Below are positions 49,233 to 57,640 of a stretch of DNA of 64,000 nucleotides, in pieces. The DNA is from Roseivivax marinus (GTDB lineage: Bacteria; Pseudomonadota; Alphaproteobacteria; Rhodobacterales; Rhodobacteraceae), in assembly GCF_900109705.1 (NCBI RefSeq), contig NZ_FOAI01000011.1, positions 62,001 to 126,000 on the forward strand. The letters are read 5' to 3'. A model generated the notes under the pieces. That model did not search any database and had not been told where the DNA came from. It saw only the letters and a list, made by a program, of their open reading frames with translations. Made by a program: the position numbers and the translations under genes. Each line of letters begins with the position of its first letter. The stretch's first letter is position 1.

Positions 49233-49736
49233 GAATGTCTGGCGGCCGTCGTCGATACGTCCATCAGCGGGCGCAGAGTGGCGCGAGAGTTGTCCGGTCT
49301 CATAGATCGGCGCGGCCCTCCCGGGCTCATCGTCAGCGACCACGGCACCGAGTTCACCTCGAACGACATGCTCGAATGGTCGCAGAAGACCGGCGTGCCC
49401 TGGCACTTCATCGCGCCGGGAAAGCCGATGCAGAACGGGATCTGCGAAGCTTTCAATGGCCGAATGCGCGACGAACTCCTCAACGAAACCCTGTTTGTCA
49501 GTCTCGACCACGCTCGCGATGCCACCGCCCGGTGGGTCGCCGATTACAACTCGTGCCGGCCGCATTCCGCGCTCGGCTACATGCCCCCGGCGGCCTATGC
49601 CGCCAAACTCACCGCAATGGACGATCCGCTCCGCGCACCTGAAACGCTGCGCGGATCGCCCATTGCTCCACCGGCGCACCCGCGCCAATCTAACCGCCGG
49701 GCTCCGGCTTCGGGTGGATGAAGATTGGGGGTCACA
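49233..49736 (+). pseudogene. IS3-family transposase (OrfB), 3' part only
   Basis: From 49233 the frame reads ECLAAVVDTSISGRRVARE, then GLIVSDHGTEFTSNDMLEW (second catalytic Asp), PGKPMQNGICEAFNGRMRDE (catalytic Glu) and YNSCRPHSALGYMPPAAYAA, ending at 49721. The first Asp of the DDE triad and all of OrfA are missing, so the element is dead. GGGGGTCA at 49729-49736 could be the inner end of its right inverted repeat. Confidence 0.85.
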
Positions 49737-49973
49737 GCAAAGTGTATGGGCCTCCAGGCGCGCCATTCAACAAGTAGATTGGGCTCGGTGTGTGTCTTCG
49801 CTGCGGCCTGCCTGAGCGACGGCACCGCGGACCCTTCCGGCAATTCGCCGCACACGCTCGGTTTATGCTGCGCCTGCGCAGTCACCCAAGAGGCAGGGCG
49901 GAAACTGGACGTTCGCTGCGCACGCGAACGGTTTCGGTGACGCCGGCAGAAAGCGGACCTGAGGCAGTGCTCA

Positions 49974-51098
49974 CTATTGTTCGCGGAGCCGCATATGATG
50001 AAGCACCCATTTACGGAGAAACTCAGCGACGGTTCCTGCAACCAAACCAGAAAATGGATCGAGCACGACGCAGATCACGGCAGTGATGCCGATGACAGGA
50101 TAACAGGATGGTCGACTATCCGTCAGCCGCCGATCTTTCGCGAGCTCGATCGCTGCGACGAGGAGCAGGACGCCGAGCACACTTTCGGGAAAGCTCACAA
50201 GAAGGGTCGTGCTCGTGTCCGCAGATAGGGTCGCAATAGCCAGTAAACCTCCCATCATCAGCACTGCGGCACCACTTCGCGCGCCGAAGGCATTGTGCGC
50301 GGCCAAGCCGCCCGCGCCGTGACACATGGGGAGCGCACCGAAGGGAGCCAGTGCGCAGTTCAATAGCCCGGAGGACAGGCATAGACGTCTCGGCGTTACC
50401 TGCGCGGCTTTGGTTCCGAAAAGTTCACCGGCGACGAGCGCTGTCACGATGACGGCGTTCGTCAGCGTCAGTGCAAGCTGGGGGAGGACAATGTCGGTCA
50501 GCGCATCCGAGGCAACCGACAAATTCGGCGCGATGACCCAGTCGGGCTGCCAAGCCCCCTGGATGTTATTCACCGGCGCGTCCGATACGGCTGCGATGAT
50601 GGCCCCCGCCGTGATAAGGATAAAGGCGGACGGCGCTCCCATGCAGCGCGCGACGGCCAGCAGCGCGACAGCCGCAGCTGCCATAGCGAGGTCACCCATC
50701 ATGAGGCCCAGAGCAATCCATGCAAGGCTCAGGCCCAATCCGAGCCGAAGACCTGCGATGATCGAGCGTGGCACCAGCCGCGCAAGCCGGTCGATCGCCC
50801 CGGTGGCACCCAGGAGGACCAGCACCGCACCGATCATGAGCCCTGCCATGGCGACTGCCTCGGGTGTGACTTCCGTAACCATAACAAGGGCCGCTATCGC
50901 CTTCATCGGCTGCACAGGGACAGGAAGGCGATAGACGAGACCAGTGACCAGATACGCGAGCGCGAATCCGAGTAGCACCGGAATCGGGGACATCCCGCCA
51001 ACCGTGATCGCACCGATCAAGAGCGGCAGAAGCGTGCCGGTGTCGCCGAGAGCTCCGTTGAATTCGGCCAGGGTCCAGCGGTGCCGCTCCCCAGTCAT
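49974..51098 (-). CDS. MOT1-type molybdate (sulfate) permease
   Basis: The protein has 374 residues and about ten helices. FNGALGDTGTLLPLLIGAI, PVPVQPMKAIAALVMV and GALPMCHGAGGLAAHNAFGA are the two conserved glycine/proline-rich motifs of the MFS_MOT1 family, which in plants and algae takes up molybdate with high affinity. The neighbouring Mop and binding-protein genes support molybdate over sulfate. Divergent from mop with 83 bases between. Confidence 0.88.
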   Translation of the reverse strand: MTGERHRWTLAEFNGALGDTGTLLPLLIGAITVGGMSPIPVLLGFALAYLVTGLVYRLPVPVQPMKAIAALVMVTEVTPEAVAMAGLMIGAVLVLLGATGAIDRLARLVPRSIIAGLRLGLGLSLAWIALGLMMGDLAMAAAAVALLAVARCMGAPSAFILITAGAIIAAVSDAPVNNIQGAWQPDWVIAPNLSVASDALTDIVLPQLALTLTNAVIVTALVAGELFGTKAAQVTPRRLCLSSGLLNCALAPFGALPMCHGAGGLAAHNAFGARSGAAVLMMGGLLAIATLSADTSTTLLVSFPESVLGVLLLVAAIELAKDRRLTDSRPSCYPVIGITAVICVVLDPFSGLVAGTVAEFLRKWVLHHMRLREQ

Positions 51099-51181
51099 AC
51101 AGGGCCTCGGGCGACTTCAGCCTTGAACTCTGGCAATAGAAACAGACGTTGAGAGGAAAGCAATTTCAGGAGGATAGATCG

Positions 51182-51394
51182 ATGAAACTCAGCGCGCGCA
51201 ACCAGCTCAAGGGCACAGTCGTCGAGGTCGAAAAAGGCGCCGTGAACGCCACGGTGAAGATCGACGTCGGCGGCGGGACGATCATCACCTCGATGATCAC
51301 GAACGATTCCGTCGAGGAACTCGATCTCGCCAAAGGCACGGAGGCCTATGCGGTCATCAAGGCGTCTCATGTAATGGTCGCCGCCGACGACTGA
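51182..51394 (+). CDS. mop: Mop (molbindin), single TOBE-domain molybdate-binding protein
   Basis: The protein has 70 residues: MKLSARNQLKGTVVEVEKGA, then NATVKIDVGGGTIITSMITN and a final AVIKASHVMVA. This is the complete mono-Mop domain, which assembles as a hexamer and stores molybdate or tungstate in the cytoplasm. AGGAGG lies just before the ATG. Its last 28 bases overlap the convergent ABC ATPase gene. Confidence 0.93.
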   Translation: MKLSARNQLKGTVVEVEKGAVNATVKIDVGGGTIITSMITNDSVEELDLAKGTEAYAVIKASHVMVAADD

Positions 51395-52164
51395 AGCTCG
51401 GGCAGACAGACACGGCGTCCGCTGGCGGTGCGCTCGACCGTCAGCGGGACGCCGTAAATCTCCGAAAGACGCGCAGACGACAGCACGTCCACCGCCGGGC
51501 CCTCGGCGATCATCCGCCCGGCCGACATCGCAAGCACGCGCGCCTGAAGCGCGAGCGCCTGATCGGGATCGTGCGTGGACAGGATGACGCAGCGTCCGCT
51601 CCCGTTTCGCGCCAGCGAGGCAATCCGGTCCAGCACCGCGAGGCGATTGCCGAAATCGAGGCTGGCCGTCGGTTCGTCCATGACGATGAGCGGCGCCTCC
51701 TGCGCCAGCGCGCGGGCGATCAGCACCAGTTGCCGCTGGCCCCCCGAAAGCCGCGCATAATCGCGACCGGCGAGGTCCGCGATGCCGAGTGTCGCGAGCG
51801 CCTCCATGGCGATCGTCCGGTCGCGCGCCGAGGGCTGTGCAAAGGTCCCGATCCGCGCGGTCCGGCCCATGAGGACTACCTCCAGCACCTCGAACGGAAA
51901 CGGCGGGGCGTGGGCCTGCGGCACATAGGCGATGGCGCGGGCGATGTCCTGCCGGGACATGCGGGCGATGTCCGCGCCGTCGAGCGCAAGCGTGCCGCCG
52001 AGCCGTGGCAGCAGGCCGAGCAGCGTCTTGAAGAGCGTGGTCTTGCCGCAGCCGTTCGGCCCCAGCAGGCAGACGATCTCGTCCGGACCGAGCGCGAGCG
52101 ACAGGTCCGCGCCGATCCGCTCGCGCCCGTAGCCGATGGCGAGATCCGTGGCCGCGAGCCTCAT
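51367..52164 (-). CDS. ABC transporter ATP-binding protein (FecE/MolC type)
   Basis: The protein has 265 residues: Walker A LLGPNGCGKTT, Q-loop in AYVPQAHAPPFPF, signature LSGGQRQLV, Walker B LIVMDEPTASLD and switch His in LSTHDPDQ. This is the pattern of ATPases for siderophore, vitamin B12 and MolABC-type oxyanion importers. The ATG overlaps the permease stop (ATGA). Within this cluster it probably powers molybdate or tungstate uptake. Confidence 0.88.
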   Translation of the reverse strand: MRLAATDLAIGYGRERIGADLSLALGPDEIVCLLGPNGCGKTTLFKTLLGLLPRLGGTLALDGADIARMSRQDIARAIAYVPQAHAPPFPFEVLEVVLMGRTARIGTFAQPSARDRTIAMEALATLGIADLAGRDYARLSGGQRQLVLIARALAQEAPLIVMDEPTASLDFGNRLAVLDRIASLARNGSGRCVILSTHDPDQALALQARVLAMSAGRMIAEGPAVDVLSSARLSEIYGVPLTVERTASGRRVCLPELQSSAATIT

Positions 52165-53147
52165 GTCCAGCCCCGGCGGCCCGAGGCCAGCAGCCAGACG
52201 AAGACCGGCGCGCCAATGACAGCGGTAAGGATACCGAGCGGCACCTCGATCTGAGCGATGGTGCGCGCCGCGGTGTCGACGAGCAGCAGGTAGCCCGCGC
52301 CGATCAGCGCCGAGGCCGGGAGAAGGCGTCCGAAGCCGGGACCGACCAGCATCCGCGCGATATGCGGTATGACGAGCCCAACCCAACCGACGACGCCCGC
52401 CACCGCCGTGACCGAGGCCGTGACCAGCGTCGCCGCCGCGATCACCAGGAGGCGCGTGCGGCCCGCCTCGATCCCGAGGGCGCGCGCCTCCTCGTCGCCC
52501 ATCGACAGCACGTTGATCCGCCAGCGGAGCAGAACGAGGGGCAGCAGCCCGAACGCAACGGCGGGAAGCGCGGGAAGAATATCGGCGGAGGTGACCGAGG
52601 CGAGCGAGCCGAGCAGCCAGAAGGTGATCGCGGGCAACTGGTCGTAAGGGTCCGCCAGGACCTTGAGGAGCGACGTGGCTGCCCCGGCGAGCGCGCCGAT
52701 CACCACGCCCGTCAGGACCAGCGTCAGCACCCGATCGCCTCCGCGCACGGCAGAGGCCACGGCCATGACAACGGCGACGGCCGCGAGGCCACCGACGAAG
52801 GCCGAAAGCTGAATGAGCACCACCGGCAGCGACAGGAAGATCCCCGCCACGGCGCCGAGACCGGCCCCGGCGGAGACACCCAGGATATCGGGCGACACCA
52901 GCGGGTTGCGGAAGAGCGCCTGGTAGCTCGCCCCGGCCGCGGCCAGCGCCGCTCCGACGAGGCAGGCGCCCGCGACGCGCGGCAGGCGGATGTTCCAGAC
53001 GACGATCTGCGCTTGGTCGCCCGCCTGGCCCAGCAGCGCGGCGACGGTCTGCTCCGGGGTCAGCCCGAACGGACCCACGAGCAACGCTCCGAAGGCGAGC
53101 GCAACGAGGCCCACCGACAGAGCACCGTTCAGCCCGAAGCGCGTCAT
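52161..53147 (-). CDS. FecCD-family ABC transporter permease (MolB type)
   Basis: The protein has 328 residues with about ten helices. Conserved stretches include WNIRLPRVAGACLVGAALA, YQALFRNPLVSPDILGVSAG, and GWVGLVIPHIARMLVG before the last helices, all hallmarks of the FecCD/BtuC fold. Binding protein upstream (53155) and ATPase downstream complete the importer. Relatives carry iron chelates or, as in Haemophilus MolB, molybdate; the cluster favours an oxyanion. Confidence 0.88.
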   Translation of the reverse strand: MTRFGLNGALSVGLVALAFGALLVGPFGLTPEQTVAALLGQAGDQAQIVVWNIRLPRVAGACLVGAALAAAGASYQALFRNPLVSPDILGVSAGAGLGAVAGIFLSLPVVLIQLSAFVGGLAAVAVVMAVASAVRGGDRVLTLVLTGVVIGALAGAATSLLKVLADPYDQLPAITFWLLGSLASVTSADILPALPAVAFGLLPLVLLRWRINVLSMGDEEARALGIEAGRTRLLVIAAATLVTASVTAVAGVVGWVGLVIPHIARMLVGPGFGRLLPASALIGAGYLLLVDTAARTIAQIEVPLGILTAVIGAPVFVWLLASGRRGWT

Positions 53148-53154
53148 GCGGCCC

Positions 53155-54186
53155 TCATTCGGGCGGCCGACCCTCGGCCCATTCGAGCAGCCGGTCGAGC
53201 TCGGCGTCGCCGAGTTCGACCTGATACCACGTCTTGTAGAACTCGGCCGTCTCATCGCGCAGATCGCCCTCCCACCGCTCAGGATAGAAGAGCCGCGCCA
53301 TCCATCGAAGGCCCATCATCCGGTTGAGAGACGGCGGGCGGTCGATCCAGCCGAAAGGCGCTGTCGGCGAGAGGTAAACCTCTCCGCTCTGCACCGCATC
53401 GACGTCAGCCCAAATCTGATCGTCCCAGACGCGGTCGTAGAAGGTCGGGTCCCATGTCACGACGATTTCCGGGTCCGCGACGATCACCTGCTCGGGCGAG
53501 ACCTGCACGAGGCCCTGCGTGCGCCCGCCGTCGTCGGCGACATTCGCGCCGCCCGCACGTTCGATGATCTCGGTGTTGATCGAGCCTTTCATTCCGGTCT
53601 CGAGCCCGTCCGGTCCGCGCGCGAGGTAGGTGCGGGGACGCTCCTCTTCAGGAACGTCGTCTAATATCGCGTCGATCCGGGTGAAGGTCTCTTCCGCATC
53701 GCGCGCCAGCTGCTCACCGCGCTCGGGTTTGCCGAGCACCTCGCCGAGTAGCCGAAGGGCCTCGGGCGTGTTCTCGAACCGTCCGTCGATCAGGATGTAG
53801 GGAATGGCCGTCTGCTCCTGCACGCGGTTTGCGAGATCGACATACGTGTCGCGCACCGAGCCAAAATCGAGGATCAGATCCGGCGCGATCTCCAGAACAC
53901 GCTCGAGATTGGCCTCGCCGCCGCGCCCGGTCAGCCGGCCGGTCTCGGGCAGGTCGCGATAGGGTTCGGCGATGTAGTCCCGTTCCTCGGGCCTGAGGGC
54001 GCGCGGCCATCCGGTCAGGGTCTCAGGCGCGACGACGTAGACCAGAACCGAGGCCGGCGGGCCTGCGGCAAAGACCGTCTCGATCTCGTCCGGCACCTCC
54101 ACCGTCCGGCCGGCGCTGTCGGTGACGGTGCGCGCGACCGCCGGGGTTGCGAGAAGCGCGAGGGCGACGAGGGTTCGGAGTATCAT
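53155..54186 (-). CDS. FecB/BtuF-type periplasmic binding protein
   Basis: The protein has 343 residues with signal peptide MILRTLVALALLATPAVA. The mature part starts RTVTDSAGRTVEVPDEIETV, typical of helical-backbone (cluster A) binding proteins, with NLERVLEIAPDLILDFG and VSPEQVIVADPEIVVTWDP. It delivers its ligand to the permease encoded 7 bases downstream. Ligand not readable; the operon context points to molybdate or tungstate, but iron chelates are the common alternative. Confidence 0.82.
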   Translation of the reverse strand: MILRTLVALALLATPAVARTVTDSAGRTVEVPDEIETVFAAGPPASVLVYVVAPETLTGWPRALRPEERDYIAEPYRDLPETGRLTGRGGEANLERVLEIAPDLILDFGSVRDTYVDLANRVQEQTAIPYILIDGRFENTPEALRLLGEVLGKPERGEQLARDAEETFTRIDAILDDVPEEERPRTYLARGPDGLETGMKGSINTEIIERAGGANVADDGGRTQGLVQVSPEQVIVADPEIVVTWDPTFYDRVWDDQIWADVDAVQSGEVYLSPTAPFGWIDRPPSLNRMMGLRWMARLFYPERWEGDLRDETAEFYKTWYQVELGDAELDRLLEWAEGRPPE

Positions 54187-54190
54187 ACTG

Positions 54191-55000
54191 TCACTCTCTC
54201 GGAAGGCCGGGCGTATCGAAGCCGTAGTCCGCGAGCACGGCCTGTCCGGCGGGCGAGAGGATATGGAATGCGAGCCGCCACGCGGCGTCCGGCGCATCAT
54301 TGAGCACCATCAGCCCGTAATCGGCCCCCACGGACAACGCCTCGGGCACCTGCGCGATTTGCAGGTCCGGCACCTCCCGCTGTGCCAGCACGGCGTTGGT
54401 GCAATAGGTCAGGAACAGGTCCGCCCGGTCATTCTCCATCACCCAGGCATAGGTGTTGCGGCCCTCCGGCGCGGGCTCGCTGTCCGGGCCCCCGGTCAGC
54501 TGCATCGCCTTCTCTTCGAGCGCCTCTTGCGCGCCCGGGCTCAGGCCCTCGGCCTTGCCGAAGAGGTCCCACGCGTAGTCGCCGGACGGATCGGCGCCGG
54601 GCGTCGAGGTGCCAAGGCGCGTGCCCTGGGACAGCATGACATCCAGAAGCGTATCGGACGCGATGTCGAGAGCCGGCCGCGCGATCCCGCAGAGACGGTT
54701 CCGGGCAAAGAGGACCACCGGGCCGCCGCGTCCGGCCTCTTCCAGGGTGCGTGGGTGGGCCATGTTCGCCGACGCGAAGACATGCGCTTTTGCACCGTTC
54801 TCGATCTCCTGCCGCATGAGGCCGGAGGGACCGAACGTCGTTTCGACAGTCGTCCCACTGGCAGTCTCGTAGTCGGATGCGACCTGGCCGAGCGCCGCGC
54901 GCAGGCTGCCGGCCGCGATTAATGATACGCTGTCCTGTCCGATCGCCGGGCCAGCACTCATCAGTGCCGCCCCGATGATGGATAACGTCGATAGACGCAT
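54191..55000 (-). CDS. ModA-like molybdate-type binding protein
   Basis: The protein has 269 residues with signal peptide MRLSTLSIIGAALMSAGPAIG. The mature part SVSLIAAGSLRAALGQVASD and TTFGPSGLMRQEIENGAKAH, followed by VFASANMAHPRTL, matches ModA-type oxyanion binding proteins (ligand Ser in the first loop). It ends four bases before the FecB-type gene, in the same operon, though no ModB permease is present. GGAGG precedes the ATG at 55000. Confidence 0.82.
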   Translation of the reverse strand: MRLSTLSIIGAALMSAGPAIGQDSVSLIAAGSLRAALGQVASDYETASGTTVETTFGPSGLMRQEIENGAKAHVFASANMAHPRTLEEAGRGGPVVLFARNRLCGIARPALDIASDTLLDVMLSQGTRLGTSTPGADPSGDYAWDLFGKAEGLSPGAQEALEEKAMQLTGGPDSEPAPEGRNTYAWVMENDRADLFLTYCTNAVLAQREVPDLQIAQVPEALSVGADYGLMVLNDAPDAAWRLAFHILSPAGQAVLADYGFDTPGLPRE

Positions 55001-55062
55001 GTCGCTCCTCCCCGCATGAACGATCGCTTCCGCTGGCCTCACTCGGCGACATAGTGGCCGCG

Positions 55063-55075
55063 GGAAATTTTGCAG
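55063..55075. repeat. 13-base repeat GGAAATTTTGCAG, copy 1
   Basis: Identical to copy 2 at 55203-55215, in the intergenic region between the ModA-like gene and the tup genes. Copy 1 is about 63 bases upstream of the ModA-like start. Candidate regulator site. Confidence 0.5.
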
Positions 55076-55202
55076 TCAAACGCAAGGTGTAGCGGCCCGC
55101 ACACATCTACAAGGACGCTGAGGCCGCAGATTCCATACAAGTTAGTTGTTGAAATCTCCGATCGAGCGCTCAGTGTGGCACATGGTTAGCAATTATCGCG
55201 TC

Positions 55203-55215
55203 GGAAATTTTGCAG
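55203..55215. repeat. 13-base repeat GGAAATTTTGCAG, copy 2
   Basis: Second exact copy, same orientation, 140 bases downstream of the first. It includes the proposed TTG start of the tup ATPase frame, which argues that true translation begins further downstream and that this is promoter DNA. Confidence 0.5.
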
Positions 55216-55965
55216 CAAATCGCAGATGTCTTGACCTATCTTGATACCGAGCCGGCTGTCGGAAGCCGCCTTCTGCCGTTCGTGGCAGAGGGGCTGACCC
55301 TGCGGTTTGGCTATCATGCCGTGCTCGACGGCCTCGATCTTCGGCTCGAAGGGCCGGGCTGCACCATACTCATGGGCCCCAATGGCGCCGGAAAGAGCCT
55401 CCTGCTGAAAGTCATGCACGGGTTGATCCAGCCGAGCGCAGGACATGCGACTTGGGCCGGCCATCCCGCGTCGGGCGTGACACGCTTCCAATCGCTGGTC
55501 TTTCAGGCCCCGACGCTCTTGCGCCGCTCGGTGGCGGCGAACATTGACTTCGTCCTGAAGACCCGCGGCCTGGATCGCGCGCGCGGGCCGGACCTGCTCG
55601 ACCATGTCGGCCTCGCGCACAAGGCGGACCAGCCGGCGCGACTTCTCTCGGGCGGCGAGGCGCAGAGGCTTGCGCTGGCCCGCGCGCTGGCCATCGATCC
55701 CGAGGTCCTGCTGCTCGACGAGCCCACGGCGAGCCTCGATCCTGCTTCCGTTCTCGCCATCGAGCGGATCGTCTCGGACGCGCGGGACCGCGGCGTGCGC
55801 ATCGTCTTCGTAACTCACGACGTCGGCCAAGCCCGCCGCATGGCTGACGACGTCGTGTTCCTGTTTCGCGGCCGGGTGGAAGAGCACCGCCCGGCCGCGG
55901 ACTTTTTCCGGGCGCCCGCATCGCAGGCGGCCCGGGATTACCTCGACGGCAACATCGTCGTCTGA
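55210..55965 (+). CDS. ABC transporter ATP-binding protein, TupC-like
   Basis: The open frame has 251 codons from a TTG at 55210; homology to tungstate ATPases begins only around LLPFVAEGLTLRFGYHAVLD, so the real start may be the GTG at 55282. Walker A is MGPNGAGKSLLLK, signature LLSGGEAQRLALARAL, Walker B LLLDEPTASLDP, switch His FVTHDVGQARR. The Walker A-signature variant and immediate tupA neighbour (26 bases) point to the tungstate/molybdate TupABC family. No TupB permease gene exists before or after it in the window. Confidence 0.82.
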   Translation: MQQIADVLTYLDTEPAVGSRLLPFVAEGLTLRFGYHAVLDGLDLRLEGPGCTILMGPNGAGKSLLLKVMHGLIQPSAGHATWAGHPASGVTRFQSLVFQAPTLLRRSVAANIDFVLKTRGLDRARGPDLLDHVGLAHKADQPARLLSGGEAQRLALARALAIDPEVLLLDEPTASLDPASVLAIERIVSDARDRGVRIVFVTHDVGQARRMADDVVFLFRGRVEEHRPAADFFRAPASQAARDYLDGNIVV

Positions 55966-55991
55966 CGTTCCAAACCAAGGGGGAAAACCAC

Positions 55992-56810
55992 ATGCTCAAA
56001 CGCGCCATCTGCACATCCGTCGCAGCGCTCCTGCTGACGGGGACCGCATACGCTCAGGACCAGTCCATCATCGTGCAATCGACGACGTCGACCGCAAACT
56101 CTGGCCTCTATGACCACCTCCTGCCGATGTTCGAGGAGGAAAGCGGCATTCAGGTCAACGTCGTCGCCGTCGGGACCGGTCAGGCGATCACGAACGCCGA
56201 AAACTGCGACGGGGATCTTCTGCTTGTGCATGCCAAGCCCGCGGAAGAAGCCTTCGTCGAAGCGGGTTACGGCACCGAACGAACCGACCTGATGTATAAC
56301 GACTTCGTCATCGTCGGGCCCTCTGAAGACCCTGCGGGTGTGAGCGGCATGAGCGACGCGCAGGACGCCCTGAGCCAGATCGCCGAGAGCGGCGCGACCT
56401 TCGCCTCGCGCGGCGACGACAGCGGCACGCACAAGAAGGAGACGTCCCTCTGGGCCGACACGGACGCCGATCCGACCTCAGGGTCCGGAGATTGGTATCG
56501 CGAAACGGGCTCTGGCATGGGCGCAACGCTGAACGCCGGTATCGGCATGGGCGCCTACGTCATGACCGACCGCGCTACATGGATCAGCTTCGGGAACAAG
56601 CGGGATTACGAGATCCTGGTCGAGGGCGACGAAGACTTGTTCAACCAGTATGGTGTGATCCCGGTGAGCCCCGAGCACTGCCCGAGTGTGAACATCAATG
56701 CGGCGCAGGCGTTCGCAGATTGGCTGCTCTCCGCGGATGGCCAGGAGGCGATTGGCGCCTACGAGGTCGAGGGCCAGCAGCTGTTCTTTCCGAACGCGCC
56801 GGAGAGCTGA
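55992..56810 (+). CDS. tupA: Tungstate-type periplasmic binding protein TupA
   Basis: The protein has 272 residues; signal peptide MLKRAICTSVAALLLTGTAYA. The mature part begins QDQSIIVQSTTSTANSGLYD, followed by VNVVAVGTGQAITNAENCDG, DLLLVHAKPAEEAF and FASRGDDSGTHKKE, all conserved in TupA proteins that bind tungstate with high selectivity. Co-directional with the TupC-like ATPase. A weak hairpin followed by a T run lies right after the stop (56795-56828). Confidence 0.87.
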   Translation: MLKRAICTSVAALLLTGTAYAQDQSIIVQSTTSTANSGLYDHLLPMFEEESGIQVNVVAVGTGQAITNAENCDGDLLLVHAKPAEEAFVEAGYGTERTDLMYNDFVIVGPSEDPAGVSGMSDAQDALSQIAESGATFASRGDDSGTHKKETSLWADTDADPTSGSGDWYRETGSGMGATLNAGIGMGAYVMTDRATWISFGNKRDYEILVEGDEDLFNQYGVIPVSPEHCPSVNINAAQAFADWLLSADGQEAIGAYEVEGQQLFFPNAPES

Positions 56811-57004
56811 TCGCGGCTTTTTTTGGGGGGCCAGCTCACCTGTGTGCTGAACACAATATTCCAAGCTTCAGGTCGCTCGGTGTTACCGAGCCACCTGAAG
56901 CTGCATACTGGTTCGAATGGCGGCTCCTGTGAAGCTGCGTCGTAGCGTCAGGCAATTGCTGAACGGCGGCTCTGGGCCGGCCGCGACAAGCCGGGCCGTC
57001 CAGT

Positions 57005-57640
57005 TCAGATATCCACCGCCTCAGCGATGGCGAGCGCATCTTCGAGTTCGACGCCGAGGTAACGGACCGTGCTGTCCATCTTCGTGTGGCCAAGGAGGAG
57101 TTGCACCGCCCGCAGGTTGCCGGTCTTTCGGTATATCTGCGCGACCTTTGTGCGCCGCATGGAATGGGTGCCATAAGCGTTTGGCTCGAGGCCTATAGAG
57201 GTCACCCAGTCCCGGACGAGGCGAGCATACTGCCGCGTCGAGATGTGCAGCCGCTCGTGGAACCTCCCCGGCCAGAGATGCTCCGATCCAACCATGAGCG
57301 GGGCATCGAGCCAGGCTCCGATTGCTTTCCGTGTCCCTTCGGTGATCTCGAAGCTCACTGGCCTCAGTGTTTTGCTCTGGACGATCGCGGTCCGGTGCTT
57401 GACCTGGCCCGCCGCATAGATGTCGGACACCTTGAGTCGCACCAGGTCGCAGCCCCGAAGTTTGCTGTCGATGGCGAGGTTGAAGAGTGCCAGCTTTCGG
57501 GTCCTCTGGGCGATCTCGAGGCGGACGCGTATCGCCCAGACATGCTTCGGTTGCAGCGGACGTTTCTGGCCGACGATGCGCCCTTTGTTCCAAGCGGGAC
57601 GGCAGGCGCGGATTGCTGGTAGGTTGGCGGTAGACATCAT
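57005..57640 (-). CDS. Stand-alone tyrosine recombinase catalytic domain
   Basis: The protein has 211 residues and lacks the usual N-terminal core-binding domain. Catalytic features: Arg in NLAIDSKLRGCDLVRL, Lys in VQSKTLRP, HSMRRTKVAQIYR (His-x-x-Arg), LLGHTKMDSTVRYLG with His and nucleophile Tyr. GGAGG lies just upstream of the ATG pair (57640/57637). Such short recombinases are frequent in proteobacterial accessory regions; target unknown. It may mark the right side of an island starting at tRNA-Ser. Confidence 0.87.
   Translation of the reverse strand: MMSTANLPAIRACRPAWNKGRIVGQKRPLQPKHVWAIRVRLEIAQRTRKLALFNLAIDSKLRGCDLVRLKVSDIYAAGQVKHRTAIVQSKTLRPVSFEITEGTRKAIGAWLDAPLMVGSEHLWPGRFHERLHISTRQYARLVRDWVTSIGLEPNAYGTHSMRRTKVAQIYRKTGNLRAVQLLLGHTKMDSTVRYLGVELEDALAIAEAVDI

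Larger units (their letters stand above)
43955..49736. mobile_element. Integrated mobilisable element next to tRNA-Ser, right end not located
   Basis: Between tRNA-Ser and the IS3 fragment lie an integrase, a MobC-like protein, a relaxase, a KfrA-like protein and truncated genes, all lacking in core genome order. This is the content of a mobilisable integrative element or an integrated plasmid remnant. No direct repeat of the tRNA 3' end marks the right boundary, so the element may continue through the oxyanion cluster or beyond the recombinase at 57005. Confidence 0.6.

Noticed and set aside
56910-56918. GGTTCGAAT as a possible right attachment site matching the tRNA-Ser T arm
   Set aside because: Only nine bases match; flanking bases differ from the tRNA 3' end, so it is not distinguishable from chance.
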